Assembly: GCA_963693305.1 (NCBI GenBank)
Contig: OY855912.1
Location: forward strand, 5,867,001-5,931,000
DNA from: Meandrina meandrites
Taxonomy: Eukaryota; Cnidaria; Anthozoa; Scleractinia; Meandrinidae
Length of the DNA: 64,000 nucleotides
Direction of reading: 5' to 3'
The notes under the pieces were generated by a model. That model was not told the DNA's origin. It made no database searches and saw only the letters and a list, made by a program, of their open reading frames with translations. Each line of letters starts with the position of its first letter. Position 1 is the first letter of the stretch. Positions 1-9,980 of the stretch are shown here, one piece after another. The position numbers and the translations under genes are program-made.

Positions 1-180
1 GTACTCCGGCAATAATTATCAAGTCTAAATGTTCAAGTCTAGTTTTATTTGTCGCTCGGTAAAGTTAGCTACAGCACAAGTGTACACGTTAGGGTCAGTG
101 TAGACATTTTTCTTTATTTGGCTTTTAAATTCGTTTCACCTGCAACAAAAAAAAATCTTTAAAGCAATCGGAAAGCAGCA

Positions 181-268
181 TGGCCGTGTGGTTAAACGTT
201 TAAGGCGTTGGTCTCATTGCAGTCCGGAGGTAATTACGAGTTCAAGCCCTCTACTCTCAGACTCTACC
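181..268 (+). repeat. tRNA-Leu-like SINE head or tRNA pseudogene, unit 1
   Basis: The sequence GCATGGCCGTGTGGTTAA resembles a Pol III A box of leucine-type tRNA, and GAGTTCAAGCCCTCTA resembles a B box. The 5' and 3' ends do not pair into an acceptor stem, so this is not a working tRNA. Its upstream flank (tacagcacaag, tttggct, a short A-run) is shared with the second unit near 1164. Confidence 0.5.
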
Positions 269-498
269 TGTTTTGTTGTTTACAGACAACTACTGATCCA
301 TCAATCTCTTTAATTAATTTCTCGATTAGATAAAAATATTATTCTGCGTTCTCTTGAGCACAGTTACGTGCAATTCTGCACAGATCAAACTGTCCGCTAA
401 TAAAGTTGTTTAGCGAGGAACAGTAGATACCACGAAACAAACAGCCAGTATTTTTTCAACTTTTTAAAAAAAAATTATTTATTTATTTTTCTCAAATG

Positions 499-529
<31 letters not shown>

Positions 530-727
530 TAAATGCTTCATCAACTGAGATGTAAACCCTCTGTTTGCAAAAGCGACTCAAGACTGATCGAGTGATTATC
601 CCAAAACAAAGGATTGCTCGCCGAGTCGTCATAGATTTCTTTGCTTTCGATTCAAAAAATTAAATTTTTCTTAAAATAATTAACAAACATGTTTTCCCAA
701 GGTTTTTCGCACAATCGATAAACGAAC
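269..727. other. intergenic stretch with an AT dinucleotide run
   Basis: No gene is visible. A TA/AT microsatellite lies at about 500-524. The rest is low-complexity AT-rich DNA. Confidence 0.5.
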
Positions 728-936
728 ATAATTTGTTTATGCGCATCCTTATTGCGCAGGTAATTCCTGTCGTGCGCCAATATTTCAAAATCAGGGTGGT
801 TTTCTACAGACTTAATCTCTGAAACAAAGTCGGTGACCCCCACTTTTTTGGTATTTCTGTCACAAGTTTATCCGACCTCAGTCAAAATTTTTTGGTTCAT
901 CTATCGACTAGAAAATTTTAGGGCGAACGTCCTTAA
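728..936 (-). mobile_element. truncated copy of the TTAA-flanked 667-bp element
   Basis: The right end reads GCGAACGTCCTTAA, the same terminus as the two full-length elements inside HID1. It is followed inward by the reverse complement of their shared internal block (ggtgacccccactttttt, and tttatgcgcatccttattgc). Most of the interior is missing, and the left terminus is not recognisable. It lies in the opposite orientation to the HID1 copies. Confidence 0.75.
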
Positions 937-1163
937 GTTGGTACAATGTTTATTATGTTCTAAAACGTCTTCGAATGAAAGATTTTCAAGTCTAGCTAGA
1001 ATTATTATCCTCTCTTTGATTTGTGCCAACTTGCGCGAAAAGTCGCACCATTTAATTGAGTAGAAAATTCAGGTACAGCACAAGCATAGAAATGATTTGC
1101 TTATTTGGCTATTTTCATTTTTCTCAAAACAACTCACTTGAAACAAAAACAAGATTAATTAGC

Positions 1164-1243
1164 GTGGATTAGCGTGACCGAGTGGTATAGGGCGTTTGCC
1201 TTATGATCCGCAGTTTCGAGTTCAAGCCCCCCATCCTGCCACT
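1164..1243 (+). repeat. tRNA-Leu-like SINE head, unit 2
   Basis: GACCGAGTGGTATAGGGCG resembles a leucine-type A box and GAGTTCAAGCCCCCCA a B box. The acceptor stem does not close. Its 5' flank repeats elements of unit 1 (tcaagtctag, tacagcacaag, tttggct) in the same order, so the two units look like old copies of one larger repeat. Confidence 0.5.
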
Positions 1244-1612
1244 AGCTGGTTTTAGTCACGGTCGTCGCACCCCGAGTTCACTAGTTTCCTCAATCACGCC
1301 ATTGGAATAGCCCAAATCGCACAAACAAGATAGCCCTAAAATGGAGATGTTTTTACTTTTTGGAGGAGGAGGGGGGAGGGTAGGGCTGGTGAGCGGGTTA
1401 ACATCTTTTGCGTTTGAAATTGTTACTCTAGTGTGATCGATTTACACCAACAGGATGCAAGGCCGCACGTTTATCATTTACATCAGGACGCCGTTTCGCA
1501 TCAGTTTTTACTAAACAAAGTTGTATTATTTTAACTGTAACGTTCCATTTTAGCTAACGAACTTTTAGTTGTTAACAGAAACATATTTATCTATTTCTGT
1601 TTATCTGTTGCA
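1244..1612. other. upstream region of the lectin gene
   Basis: No coding exon is seen. This should contain the lectin promoter and 5' UTR. A splice acceptor (ctgttgcag, ending at 1613) sits just before the start codon, so a 5' UTR intron probably lies here. A G-rich tract (ggaggaggaggggggagggt) is at about 1361-1382. Confidence 0.4.
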
Positions 1613-1620
1613 GTTCAGTT

Positions 1621-4600
1621 ATGGACATCAAGTTTCATATGTGCATTTTGCTGAGTATCTGCGTGGCCATTACTAGGTAGGCACCAAGTAGACATCAAAA
1701 TTATTTTATTCCTGTTAACCTTTATTTAAAGATGTGAGATTTTTATTCTGAGAGCGGCAGGATTTCCGATAACGACCCGACCATATTCAAAGATGTTCGA
1801 AGGTTCCCGAGGGAGTGATTGTTTCATATCTTGTTTTCAGAGTTTTCAACATTTAGCGTTTGTTTGTTCAGTTACAGAAGCCCCGATCATGTCAAAATGT
1901 GGCTAAGTGAGTTGTGGCCCACGAGAGACAGTTCATTGTGTAGCTGATGGTTTATCACATTTTGACGCAGATTTCCAACTGATGAAATTTTGAGGACGGT
2001 TATGTTTCAAGTTTTTGATCACACGACTCGACCTTGCTTATGTTGGCTAAATATTCAAATGTTGTAGCTTGTTACGTTTCTTAAAGTGCGCCTAACCCCA
2101 AATTTTTTTATTGCTTAAGTCGAATTAGCTCCGTAAATGCAATTGTTCCGCGAAAAACTAAATCGATTTGGTTGAATTCTTTTTTTCCCTGTCCTATTGA
2201 AATTCCAAAAATCGCGCCTGCTCATTACCATGCACTAAGAGACGGACCATAATTTTCCTGGAGGGGGGTATGAAAAATTTTCCTTGGCAAACTTTTTTTT
2301 AATTTATGCACCTCTGCAAACAATTAAAAAAAAAACTAGTTTTTTTACACATATCATGTTTGCAAACAATTTATTTTGTCTTTTTAGGCCCTGCAAACAA
2401 TTTTTCAATATTTGTCATACCCCCGCCTCCAGAAAAATGATGGTCCGTCCCTATTTTTTCAGAAACAATAAACTGCAAGGCTGACACTACGTAGAAATGA
2501 AAAGCCTTAACGGGACAACGACATGATAGAGTCCAAACTGAAAGCCAAAGATGCAAACTCTGGACAGCTGTTTCGACCTGATTGGGTCTCGTCAGCAGAG
2601 TGTATGCCGCACAGAATAGAACAACTAGCCTATTTTTTCGACTATTTTGCTTGGTTACAAGGAAAATGGTAAGAATTGGGATCATTGGGTTGGCACTCTC
2701 TGACCCACATTTTTGTATACTCTCAAGGGACTGTTTTAATTTGTCAAGGGAATACTTTTCGCTGTGGGTGATAAAAACGTCACTGGATAGGAATACGTCA
2801 GCAGTTCTCGAGCGGAAGTGTTATTTTCACGCGTCCCTCGTTATTTAGCATGTGTAGCTTTGCAATCTACAGGTTGGTATTTTTCAAAGATCTGTTCCAG
2901 TCATCGATTGAATCGTTTAGTTTAAGATGTTAAAAGCTGCTGCGAATCTTCCTTGTCAGAGGATATTGGCGAATGCTATTGTCTATTGTTACAAGTCTAT
3001 TGTTTGTCGTCTTAATTCATAGAAGTATTTTTAGCTCGTCACGCAATCTTTTGTTTTGACCACAATTCACGGACTTGATCACGACTTAATGCAGCTTCTC
3101 AAGACTTCAGACAGGAAAATGGTAATGTACAATATTGCTTCGAACTTAAATGGAATTTTTAAAAGGATCGGTAAAGCCACTTAGTGAAAAATTGACTACA
3201 AAAAGCCGTCGGGCTAAAATTGAACTTACGCTTTAGCGTGAATAATGCAGGATCTCACGGCTTCAAAAATGTGCAGAATTTTGAAGCTTTGATACATTAG
3301 TAGCTACATCTTGTAATGAGAATTAATCTAAAACAAAACTTCCTTCAAGTTTCTTTCATTTGCCCAGTTTACGTTTGGAATTTTAGGTTTCTGAAGCGTA
3401 TTGATTTCAAAAGCGCATGGTGACATCTGATATGCAGCGTGCGGCCGACTTACCATCGCGTTGTTGTTTATTTAATAATTGTGTTCAGTTTACGACCTTT
3501 TACATGCAAAGATTTACTACAGTACTTCGGAAAATGCAAACAAATATTTTTTTTGTTATTAGTTATAGTGATGGATAGCATAAAAAGCAAGGTGAGTGTT
3601 AATTTTGTGGAAGGAATTCAGTAGTTTTCCGCTATCTCACGGCACCATGATTCGCAAATTATTATCCCCAATTACCGCTTTTCTGTACCAAGATAATACC
3701 ACTGGTGGTTAAATAAATGTCAGTGACATTTGTACAGAAAGAAAACCTACCTTTCACCAGAGTGTTTTGAACTAGTGCTATATTTTGTAGAAAGAATTCG
3801 TGTTTTTGCGAGTTGTTAAAATGACGAGCGGAGGTGAAGAAATTTTTTTTACGGTCTTCAAGTTTGGTTTGGGATCATCCTGGCGTATCTAATCGAACAA
3901 AATCGAACAAAAATCCAATCGAACTCAATCGAACGATTGGTGTTCGATTGGGTTCGGCAATCGAACAAAATCAAATCAAATCGAACAAATTTTGCTGTGA
4001 GTTCGATTTTCGAACCAATCAAACAAAATCGAACTAATCCGATGCAATTTTGTTCGGACGGTATCTCTTGACTCCGGAAACTAGTAAAACGCGTAGGGTA
4101 TAGTCACTATCAGCCTTTATTTAATGGGAATAAAGAAAAATAACTTCATACTGAATATAATTGTTGAAACAGAACAGAACAAAGTCAGTGTCAACGATTG
4201 ATACTCATGTACGGATGTACTGTGAGTGTTGATAGGAAATGGCTTATATGATTATCTTCGATGTGATTGTAAACAGACAGAAAGACAGAGAGAAAGATTG
4301 CAGCCAATCTTCTTATAGATGAGAAACTCTTCTCCCACATCTTCACTGAACCGACATTCTTGGTAGCCTTTTACACTACACGAAATCTTGATACGTGCAG
4401 TGTCCTCCCGGGTCTCCTTGGATGTAGCTTCCTGACGTTTTCGACATTTTTACTGAAAGCCGGGTGAAAAGGGAAGAGGAAAGCTAGCAGTGATTTAACC
4501 TTAAGACTGAATTTCTACAGACCACGTGCCTTTCATGCGATGTGAATATTGTCCTATCGAACAAGGGTACGGTAATCGAACGTTCTATTGAGTTCGATTA

Positions 4601-6081
4601 CTGATCGTTCGGTAATCGAACGTTCGATTGTGTTCGATTGGCAAAATTTTATTGTGAGTTCGATTATGTTCGATTGAGTTCAGCAATCGAACGATTGGTG
4701 TTCGATTGGGTTCGATTACCGAACTGTTCGATTAGATACGCCGGGGTTAATGCATCGCAAATCGCTTTCAATACTAACATTTCCCCAACGCATACTCCAT
4801 GCAAAATAGTCGAATCTCGAAGAGATCTTTGATTAACAACGGCTTCGATTGAACGGATTTGGCTTGGGCAATGTTCACGGAACCTGTGTCAAATGGACCC
4901 GGTCCAAATATCGGAATGGATAAGCTTTTCGTTTACACAGGATATGCTTATCGGTGCAGTTCACATGGGACTGGTCTCAAATTGATCGGGCTCGAATTTG
5001 CTTCATGTATTCTGCGCATAGCATAACTGGTATAAGCAATTGATTTGCTTACGTCTATGCAGAACAGGCACTGGACCACCCCGGTGTAAACAGACCCTCA
5101 CAAAAGAAATGGTCCCGAGTAAACAGACCTTGCCTGGCTAAATCTTGGACCGGAACCATTTTATCCAGTCGAGAACATAGCCAAAAACTACTTCTGTCGC
5201 CATTAACGATCCTAGTGATTTAGTCACTTCTTCTTTTAAAAAGATTGTTAAAACGACAAGGCAGAGGTGAACCGACTTTCTACTTGTCAGCATGGCAATA
5301 GATAAGAAAATGTCATCGATTTCGAGAAATCAGGACTTGTCTTGTTTGTTTCAGCACCATCGAAGCAAGTGAAGCGCAACAGGATCTCTTTGGAGTTAGA
5401 AAGAATGGTGATTTCTTCAGGAGATATCCTCCCCAAACGGAATCTGACAACTGGCTTATAACAGCAACAGTGCTAGGGCGGAGCGATTGGAAATACTTCC
5501 GACATCTGTTCTTCCACCCAGACGGTACCTTATATGGTGTTTTGAATGGCAAGTTATACAAAGGATCACCTCCGGAACATTCCAATGACAATTGGCTCGT
5601 TCGCGCTACGGAAATTGGTAGTGGGGAATGGAATGACTTCCAGTTTCTGTTCTTTGACCTCGAGGGGGTGCTGTATGGCGTTTTAGACGACAGGTTTTAC
5701 AGGCGGCTTCCCCCAACAGACAGCCAAGACGACTGGCTTGCATCCGCTACACGGATTGGAGCAAGTGGATGGTCCGCCTACAAGTTCCTCTTCTTTAGTC
5801 CACATGGAAAGCTGTACGGTGTTATGGAAGATTATGGCGAGATGCTTTCGGGAACCCCCCCAGCAAATGAGAATGTCAACTGGCGCCAAGAATCCCAGCC
5901 GCCGATTGGCTATCACTTCAATCAGTACAGCCTCCTCTTCTTCATGGCGAGTGGTGAATTATATAGCGTTAAAGGTCCCCAGTTGTTAAAGTTCTCAATT
6001 GTCAATGATATGCCAAGCAACATGAAGATGAAGATGGATTTTTTCTACATGACACGAGCATGGGACAAAGAAAAATTCTGA
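1621..6081 (+). CDS. tachylectin-2-like secreted beta-propeller lectin, reading frame ended early by an insertion
   Basis: There are two coding exons: 1621-1676 (donor gtaggc) and 5355 onward (acceptor tgtttcag), joined in phase. Exon 1 encodes a hydrophobic signal peptide (MDIKFHMCILLSICVAIT), so the protein should be secreted. Exon 2 carries about 47-residue repeats of the tachylectin-2 type, recognisable by W-L-x-x-A-T-x-I/L-G, then W, then LFF-x-P-x-G-x-LYGV. Examples are WLITATVLG, WLVRATEIG and WLASATRIG, each followed by an LYGV. Tachylectin-2 of horseshoe crab is a five-bladed propeller binding GlcNAc/GalNAc; glycan or microbe binding here is inferred from family. The fourth repeat is diverged (it ends LYSV). 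The frame then runs into a SINE insertion at 6030 and stops at 6081 with a foreign tail (MDFFYMTRAWDKEKF). The real last blade continues at 6783. The allele is therefore probably damaged, though a truncated protein could still be made. Confidence 0.85.
2238..2452. mobile_element. 215-bp MITE in lectin intron
   Basis: Terminal inverted repeats AGAGACGGACCAT (left) and ATGGTCCGTCCCT (right) continue inward through imperfect arms (ctggagg-ggggtatga against tcatacccccgcctccag). The interior repeats CTGCAAACAATT. There is no coding capacity. Confidence 0.75.
2453..3878. other. lectin intron 1, left part
   Basis: No exon with splice sites and coding character is visible between the MITE and the next transposon. 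Confidence 0.4.
3879..4745. mobile_element. 0.87-kb DNA transposon with TCGATT-rich ends
   Basis: The ends are inverted repeats: CCTGGCGTATCTAATCGAAC on the left and GTTCGATTAGATACGCCGGG on the right. The subterminal ~170 bp on both sides is packed with TTCGATT/AATCGAA copies. The core (about 4080-4540) has no transposase-like frame, so the element is non-autonomous. No clear target-site duplication was found. Confidence 0.75.
4746..5354. other. lectin intron 1, right part
   Basis: No coding exon is seen. At about 4880-5110 there are repeat-like blocks (gtgtaaacagaccct, gagtaaacagacc) that look like degraded transposon ends. The intron ends at the acceptor 5353-5354. Confidence 0.4.
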
Positions 6082-6770
6082 GTCCCCGACGGGAATCGAA
6101 CCCATGGCCTCCCAGATACCGGTTGGGCGCTCTAACCAACTGAGCTACAAGAGACTCGTGGTGAACTGGGCCATTTACTAGGTTGATATGTGACACGCGT
6201 CCTGCATACTGCTAGGATCAGCAATGTCGAAATCATCAAGTGTGTAGTAAATAATAAGGATGGTAAATTTTAAGCTCGGTGATAAATAATGAAGATGGAT
6301 TTTTTCTACATGACACGAGCATGGGACAAAGAAAAATTCTGAGTCCCCGACGGGAATCGAACCCATGGCCTCCCAGATACCGGTTGGGCGCTCTAACCAA
6401 CTGAGCTACAAGAGACTCGTGGTGAACTGGGCCATTTACTAGGTTGATATGTTACTAGGTTGATATGTTACTAGGTTGATATGTGACACGCGTCCATCCT
6501 TATTATTTACTACACACTTGATGATTTCGACATTGCTGATCCTAGCAGTATGCAGGACGCGTGTCACATATCAACCTAGTAAATGGCCCAGTTCACCACG
6601 AGTCTCTTGTAGCTCAGTTGGTTAGAGCGCCCAACCGGTATCTGGGAGGCCATGGGTTCGATTCCCGTCGGGGACTCAGAATTTTTCTTTGTCCCATGCT
6701 CGTGTCATGTAGAAAAAATCCATCTTCATTATTTATCACCGAGCTTAAAATTTACCATCCTTATTATTTA
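6030..6770. mobile_element. palindromic SINE insertion (two minus copies, one plus copy) in the lectin exon
   Basis: The insertion is bounded by the 12-bp direct repeat CAACATGAAGAT at 6018-6029 and 6771-6782. Inside are three copies of one tRNA-derived SINE. A minus-strand copy lies at about 6030-6246, a second minus-strand copy at about 6247-6494 and a plus-strand copy at about 6495-6770. The plus copy shows an A box (TAGCTCAGTTGGTTAGAGCG) and a B box (GGGTTCGATTCCCGTC). The arms are nearly identical, so the segment can fold into a long hairpin. A 17-bp unit (ttactaggttgatatgt) is repeated three times at about 6436-6485, next to the inversion point. Confidence 0.9.
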
Positions 6771-6782
6771 CAACATGAAGAT

Positions 6783-6876
6783 AATTGGCACCGGTGGCTG
6801 GTCCGACTTTAAATTCCTGATGGCTCCTCTCCTCCCGCTGAGGGCCAGTCATCATAGCAACCGAGCGGTCCGCTGA
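6783..6876 (+). pseudogene. detached last blade of the tachylectin-like lectin
   Basis: Immediately after the second copy of the 12-bp duplication, the sequence encodes IGTGGWSDFKFLMAPL and a short tail, ending in a TGA at 6874-6876. This is the start of another tachylectin-type repeat. Leaving out the insertion and one copy of the duplication gives a coding length of 825 bp (274 residues plus stop), with the frame kept from exon 1 to this stop. The ancestral gene therefore ended here and was split by the insertion. Confidence 0.8.
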
Positions 6877-7555
6877 TGTGAACACAGTGTTGTCTCACAG
6901 AAGGACCGTCACGCCTGGTCACTGGATATTAAAATGTATTCAATATAATCAAATGTAAGGAAAGATTTAGAAATAAAGGGGTAATGAGTAGCAGTTGCGA
7001 GTTCTCTTTCACTCGAGTTGGTAATCACATGAAAATACCCTTAAAAACTTTTAACTGCAGCTTTAATATTGCGGTGAAACTAAACTTGAATTTGGTTACT
7101 GGAATGAACAGCAAACCAAGACCCTTTCCAAGATTCCTTTCGAAGATACTTCCAAACGTAAGTGTTGCCCTAATGAGTAGGTAAGATACAAAGATACTCA
7201 CATTTCCACCCCATCGAATGTGCAAAATGAAATCAATGAAATCATTTGGAGCAACAAGTTCATTTGCGTCAGTGTGATTGCGATGAACCGCCTTGTAGAT
7301 GTGTTGTATTCACCCTTTCACTCCAAATCGAGTTTTCGACACAAAGTGGAGGCTTGTGCACGTCGTTGAAAGCCATCGTGAGGTTTGACCCATATTTAAG
7401 GTGGTACACTGGACTTTAACAGGTCCATTCTGGGTGGAAATTTCTGAAAATTAAGAAAGGTGGCTGAAGTAAAAACATATCTGGCCAAGACAACTTAAGT
7501 TAAGCTTCAGAAAAATTGAAAAATTGCAGCCATTTATTGAAATCTAAGAAAGCCA
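6877..7555. other. downstream of the lectin
   Basis: This probably contains the lectin 3' UTR; AATAAA occurs at about 6972. No other gene is visible. Confidence 0.4.
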
Positions 7556-7617
7556 AACCTCGTTCCCAGGGCTTTTCCCTTCTCGTGGGTGAAGGGAAAA
7601 GCCCTGGGAACGAGGTT
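7556..7617. mobile_element. 62-bp palindrome of the CTCGTTCCCAG family
   Basis: AACCTCGTTCCCAGGGCTTT pairs with AAAGCCCTGGGAACGAGGTT around a short loop. The same terminus recurs at 11585 and, in variant form, at 63611, so this is a dispersed foldback or MITE family. Confidence 0.8.
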
Positions 7618-8354
7618 GAAGAAAGCCGCCCGAGGAGGGGGGGTTGGGGGTACATGGAGACTCCGACCCAAGATTCAAACCCTCAAAGCTTTGATATACC
7701 ATTTTTGAGAGCAAAGGTAAGCCCTTTCATATACCTTGAATAGAAAATGGTACCCCTTCCATATCCTACAGTAGGTACACTGCATCTATTTTTTAAAGTT
7801 TTCTATTGAATAACTCTTTAATTAAAAAACTTATATGTATCAATCCCTTGGTGAGTCTTTTGTGATAAGACTTAAACTTAAACATAATGCACGTTTGCTA
7901 CAGTCAGCATCAATACGAAAGATTTGGTTCAGCAACGTGAACTGCAGAAAACATTGAAAACTGTATGGGAAATTTGCATGTACGTAGTGACGTAAAAACA
8001 TAGTGGCTGACATTCCTCTTTTGGAAGTAACCGGAAGAAAAAATGTTCAAAATGGCGGACGTTCAATTATGGAAAATGACTACACTTTTTGATCGTTTTC
8101 TACAATTCTGGTAGGAGAAAATTCGCTTTTTCTTGCTTGTTCTACAAATCCAAGTTTTTCTGTGATTTCCACTAATAATATAAAATATGACTTCTAGTCT
8201 TCCGTTCTCCTTTAAATTTAAATGACGGTTTACTGCAACTGTTGTTTCTGCAAACATCATAGCGGTAACGGTGGAATGTAATTCTCCATTAAAAAAATTG
8301 TTAAGTACAATTGATTAAGGGCTCAACTGACAATCATAGGATTTAATAGTTTTG
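7618..8354. other. intergenic stretch
   Basis: No gene or clear element is visible. Short frames here lack splice context and coding bias. Confidence 0.35.
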
Positions 8355-8368
8355 TTGAAATGGTCTTG

Positions 8369-8749
8369 ACAATGAAAGTTGACAGTTACTTGTGAATAAA
8401 TATTTCGTGGCTAGTCTGACGCAGCGTTTCGTCCCGGTCAAGGGACTTTTCTGCTAGCAAACTCGTTGACCATCGCGCTCAAAGTCCCGTTCGCAAAGAA
8501 TGATGACAGCAACCTCGTTGAGCATCGCGCTCAAATAACTAACATGAGTAACTGTCAACTTTCATTGTCAATTTTTCACTCGTGATTTTGTGCAGTCGCG
8601 ACTTTGAGCACGATGCTCAACGAGGTTGTTGTCATCATTCTTTGCGAACGGGACTTTGCGCGCGATGCTCAACGAGTTTGAGAAGAAAAGGTCTCTGAAG
8701 AGTCCCTTGGCCGGGACGAAACGCTGCGTCAGACTAGCCACGAAATATT
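8369..8749. mobile_element. 381-bp foldback insertion with 14-bp target-site duplication
   Basis: It is flanked by the identical 14-mer TTGAAATGGTCTTG at 8355-8368 and 8750-8763. Inside, the left arm (ggctagtctgacgcagcgtt, then cggtcaagggact and later cgttcgcaaagaatgatgac) is repeated in reverse in the right arm (gtcatcattctttgcgaacg, then aacgctgcgtcagactagcc). The first 20 bp after the left duplication (acaatgaaagttgacagtta) also recur inverted at about 8545-8570. No coding frame is supported. Confidence 0.85.
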
Positions 8750-9078
8750 TTGAAATGGTCTTGCTTCTAACTTGCGACTATGTGGAAAACGTGTTTTCAA
8801 AACGTTGCATTGAAAGATGTATGACACTACTAGATCAGAAGAGTCGCTTCGATATTTCCTATCAGTCCCCATTCCCCTGGTTTAATAGCCATAACCTTGT
8901 CATCCCCAGACCTCTCGTTTCTTTTAGTCACGTGGTCGGCGAAACGAGGCCTATCAGGCGTAACAACATTCCAAAAGGCAAGCAGTAGCTACAGCTGTAT
9001 AGAGACGGAATTGTCTCAGTTGTGCCTTGTAAGGCTGACATGACATTTCAGAACTTAGTCCGACAAATGTGTAATATG

Positions 9079-9285
9079 AAGATGGTAAATTTTAAGCTCG
9101 GTAAATGTAAAGATGAGATGTTCACTTGTCACGAGCGTGGGACAAAGAAAAAAAGTCTGAATCGAACCTATGGCCTCCAAGGTACCTGTTGGGCGCTCTA
9201 ACCACTGAGCTACGAAAGATTCTTGGTGAGCTAGGCCATTTACTAGGTTCACATGTGGCTCGCGTCCTGCATACTGATAAGATCC
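9079..9285 (-). mobile_element. tRNA-derived SINE, same family as the lectin insertion
   Basis: This minus-strand copy has the family tail (ggtaaattttaagctcggta), the gggacaaagaaaaa block, a degraded B box and the head block (cgcgtcctgcatactg). The tRNA-like part has lost several bases, so this is an old copy. Confidence 0.85.
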
Positions 9286-9766
9286 ATTGGGGAGTTTACT
9301 TTGTCTCATGCTCGCGACAAATGAATAACTCATCTTTATCATAGTGCAACTTTTCTTTTTTTTAAGATGCTTTTTATTGTTTGTTCTTTCAGTTCAAAGT
9401 ACAATGCTATTTAATTTGGTTTCTGCTGTCGTTTTCTTTCTTTAATAGGAAGTAAACGAATAAACAAGCATTAAGCTCTTTGCCCTGTATTGTATTGAAT
9501 TTTACGCGTAATTAGCGCGCGCACATAAACAAAATGGCGGGTTTGTTTTCAATGCAACTTAGCCCGCGAGAGAAGTAAATCGTCGCGTTCTCATAAACGA
9601 GTATGGTGACCAATCAATTTTTTGACGTATTTTAGGTGTAACGATCAAATTCTCTCTATAAAATGAATACAGATCAATTTCTATGTTTGAAAAAAAAAAA
9701 GATTATCACCGGAAACGTGTACTTTGCCAGTACTCGCAAAGGAATTATTAAGGAATTATGTGGTAT
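9286..9766. other. intergenic stretch
   Basis: No gene seen. Confidence 0.35.
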
Positions 9767-9980
9767 AAATAATTGTTAATGTTTCTAAATGACGCTAGGT
9801 GGCGGTATAAAATGCACCGACGTTTCGGCAATACTGCCTTCTTCATTGGTGGCACGAAGAAATATTATGGTTATTATATGGTTATTTCTTCGTGCCACCC
9901 TGAAGAAGGCAGTATTGCCGAAACGTCGGTGCATTTTATACCGCCATTTAGCGTCATTTAGAAACAGTAACAATTATTTT
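9767..9980. mobile_element. 214-bp near-perfect foldback element
   Basis: Arms of about 100 bp (GTTTCTAAATGACGCTAGGT against GCCATTTAGCGTCATTTAGAAAC, continuing through cgacgtttcggcaatactgc) flank a spacer of about 15 bp. Because of the symmetry, both strands give almost the same short translation, which is not evidence of coding. Confidence 0.85.

Noticed and set aside
6600..6680. Possible functional tRNA gene (good A and B boxes)
   Set aside because: The acceptor stem does not pair and the same sequence recurs with a common tail, so it is a SINE head.
6561..6812. Frames through the SINE copies that look conserved across sites
   Set aside because: They are translations of a tRNA-derived SINE repeated in the window.
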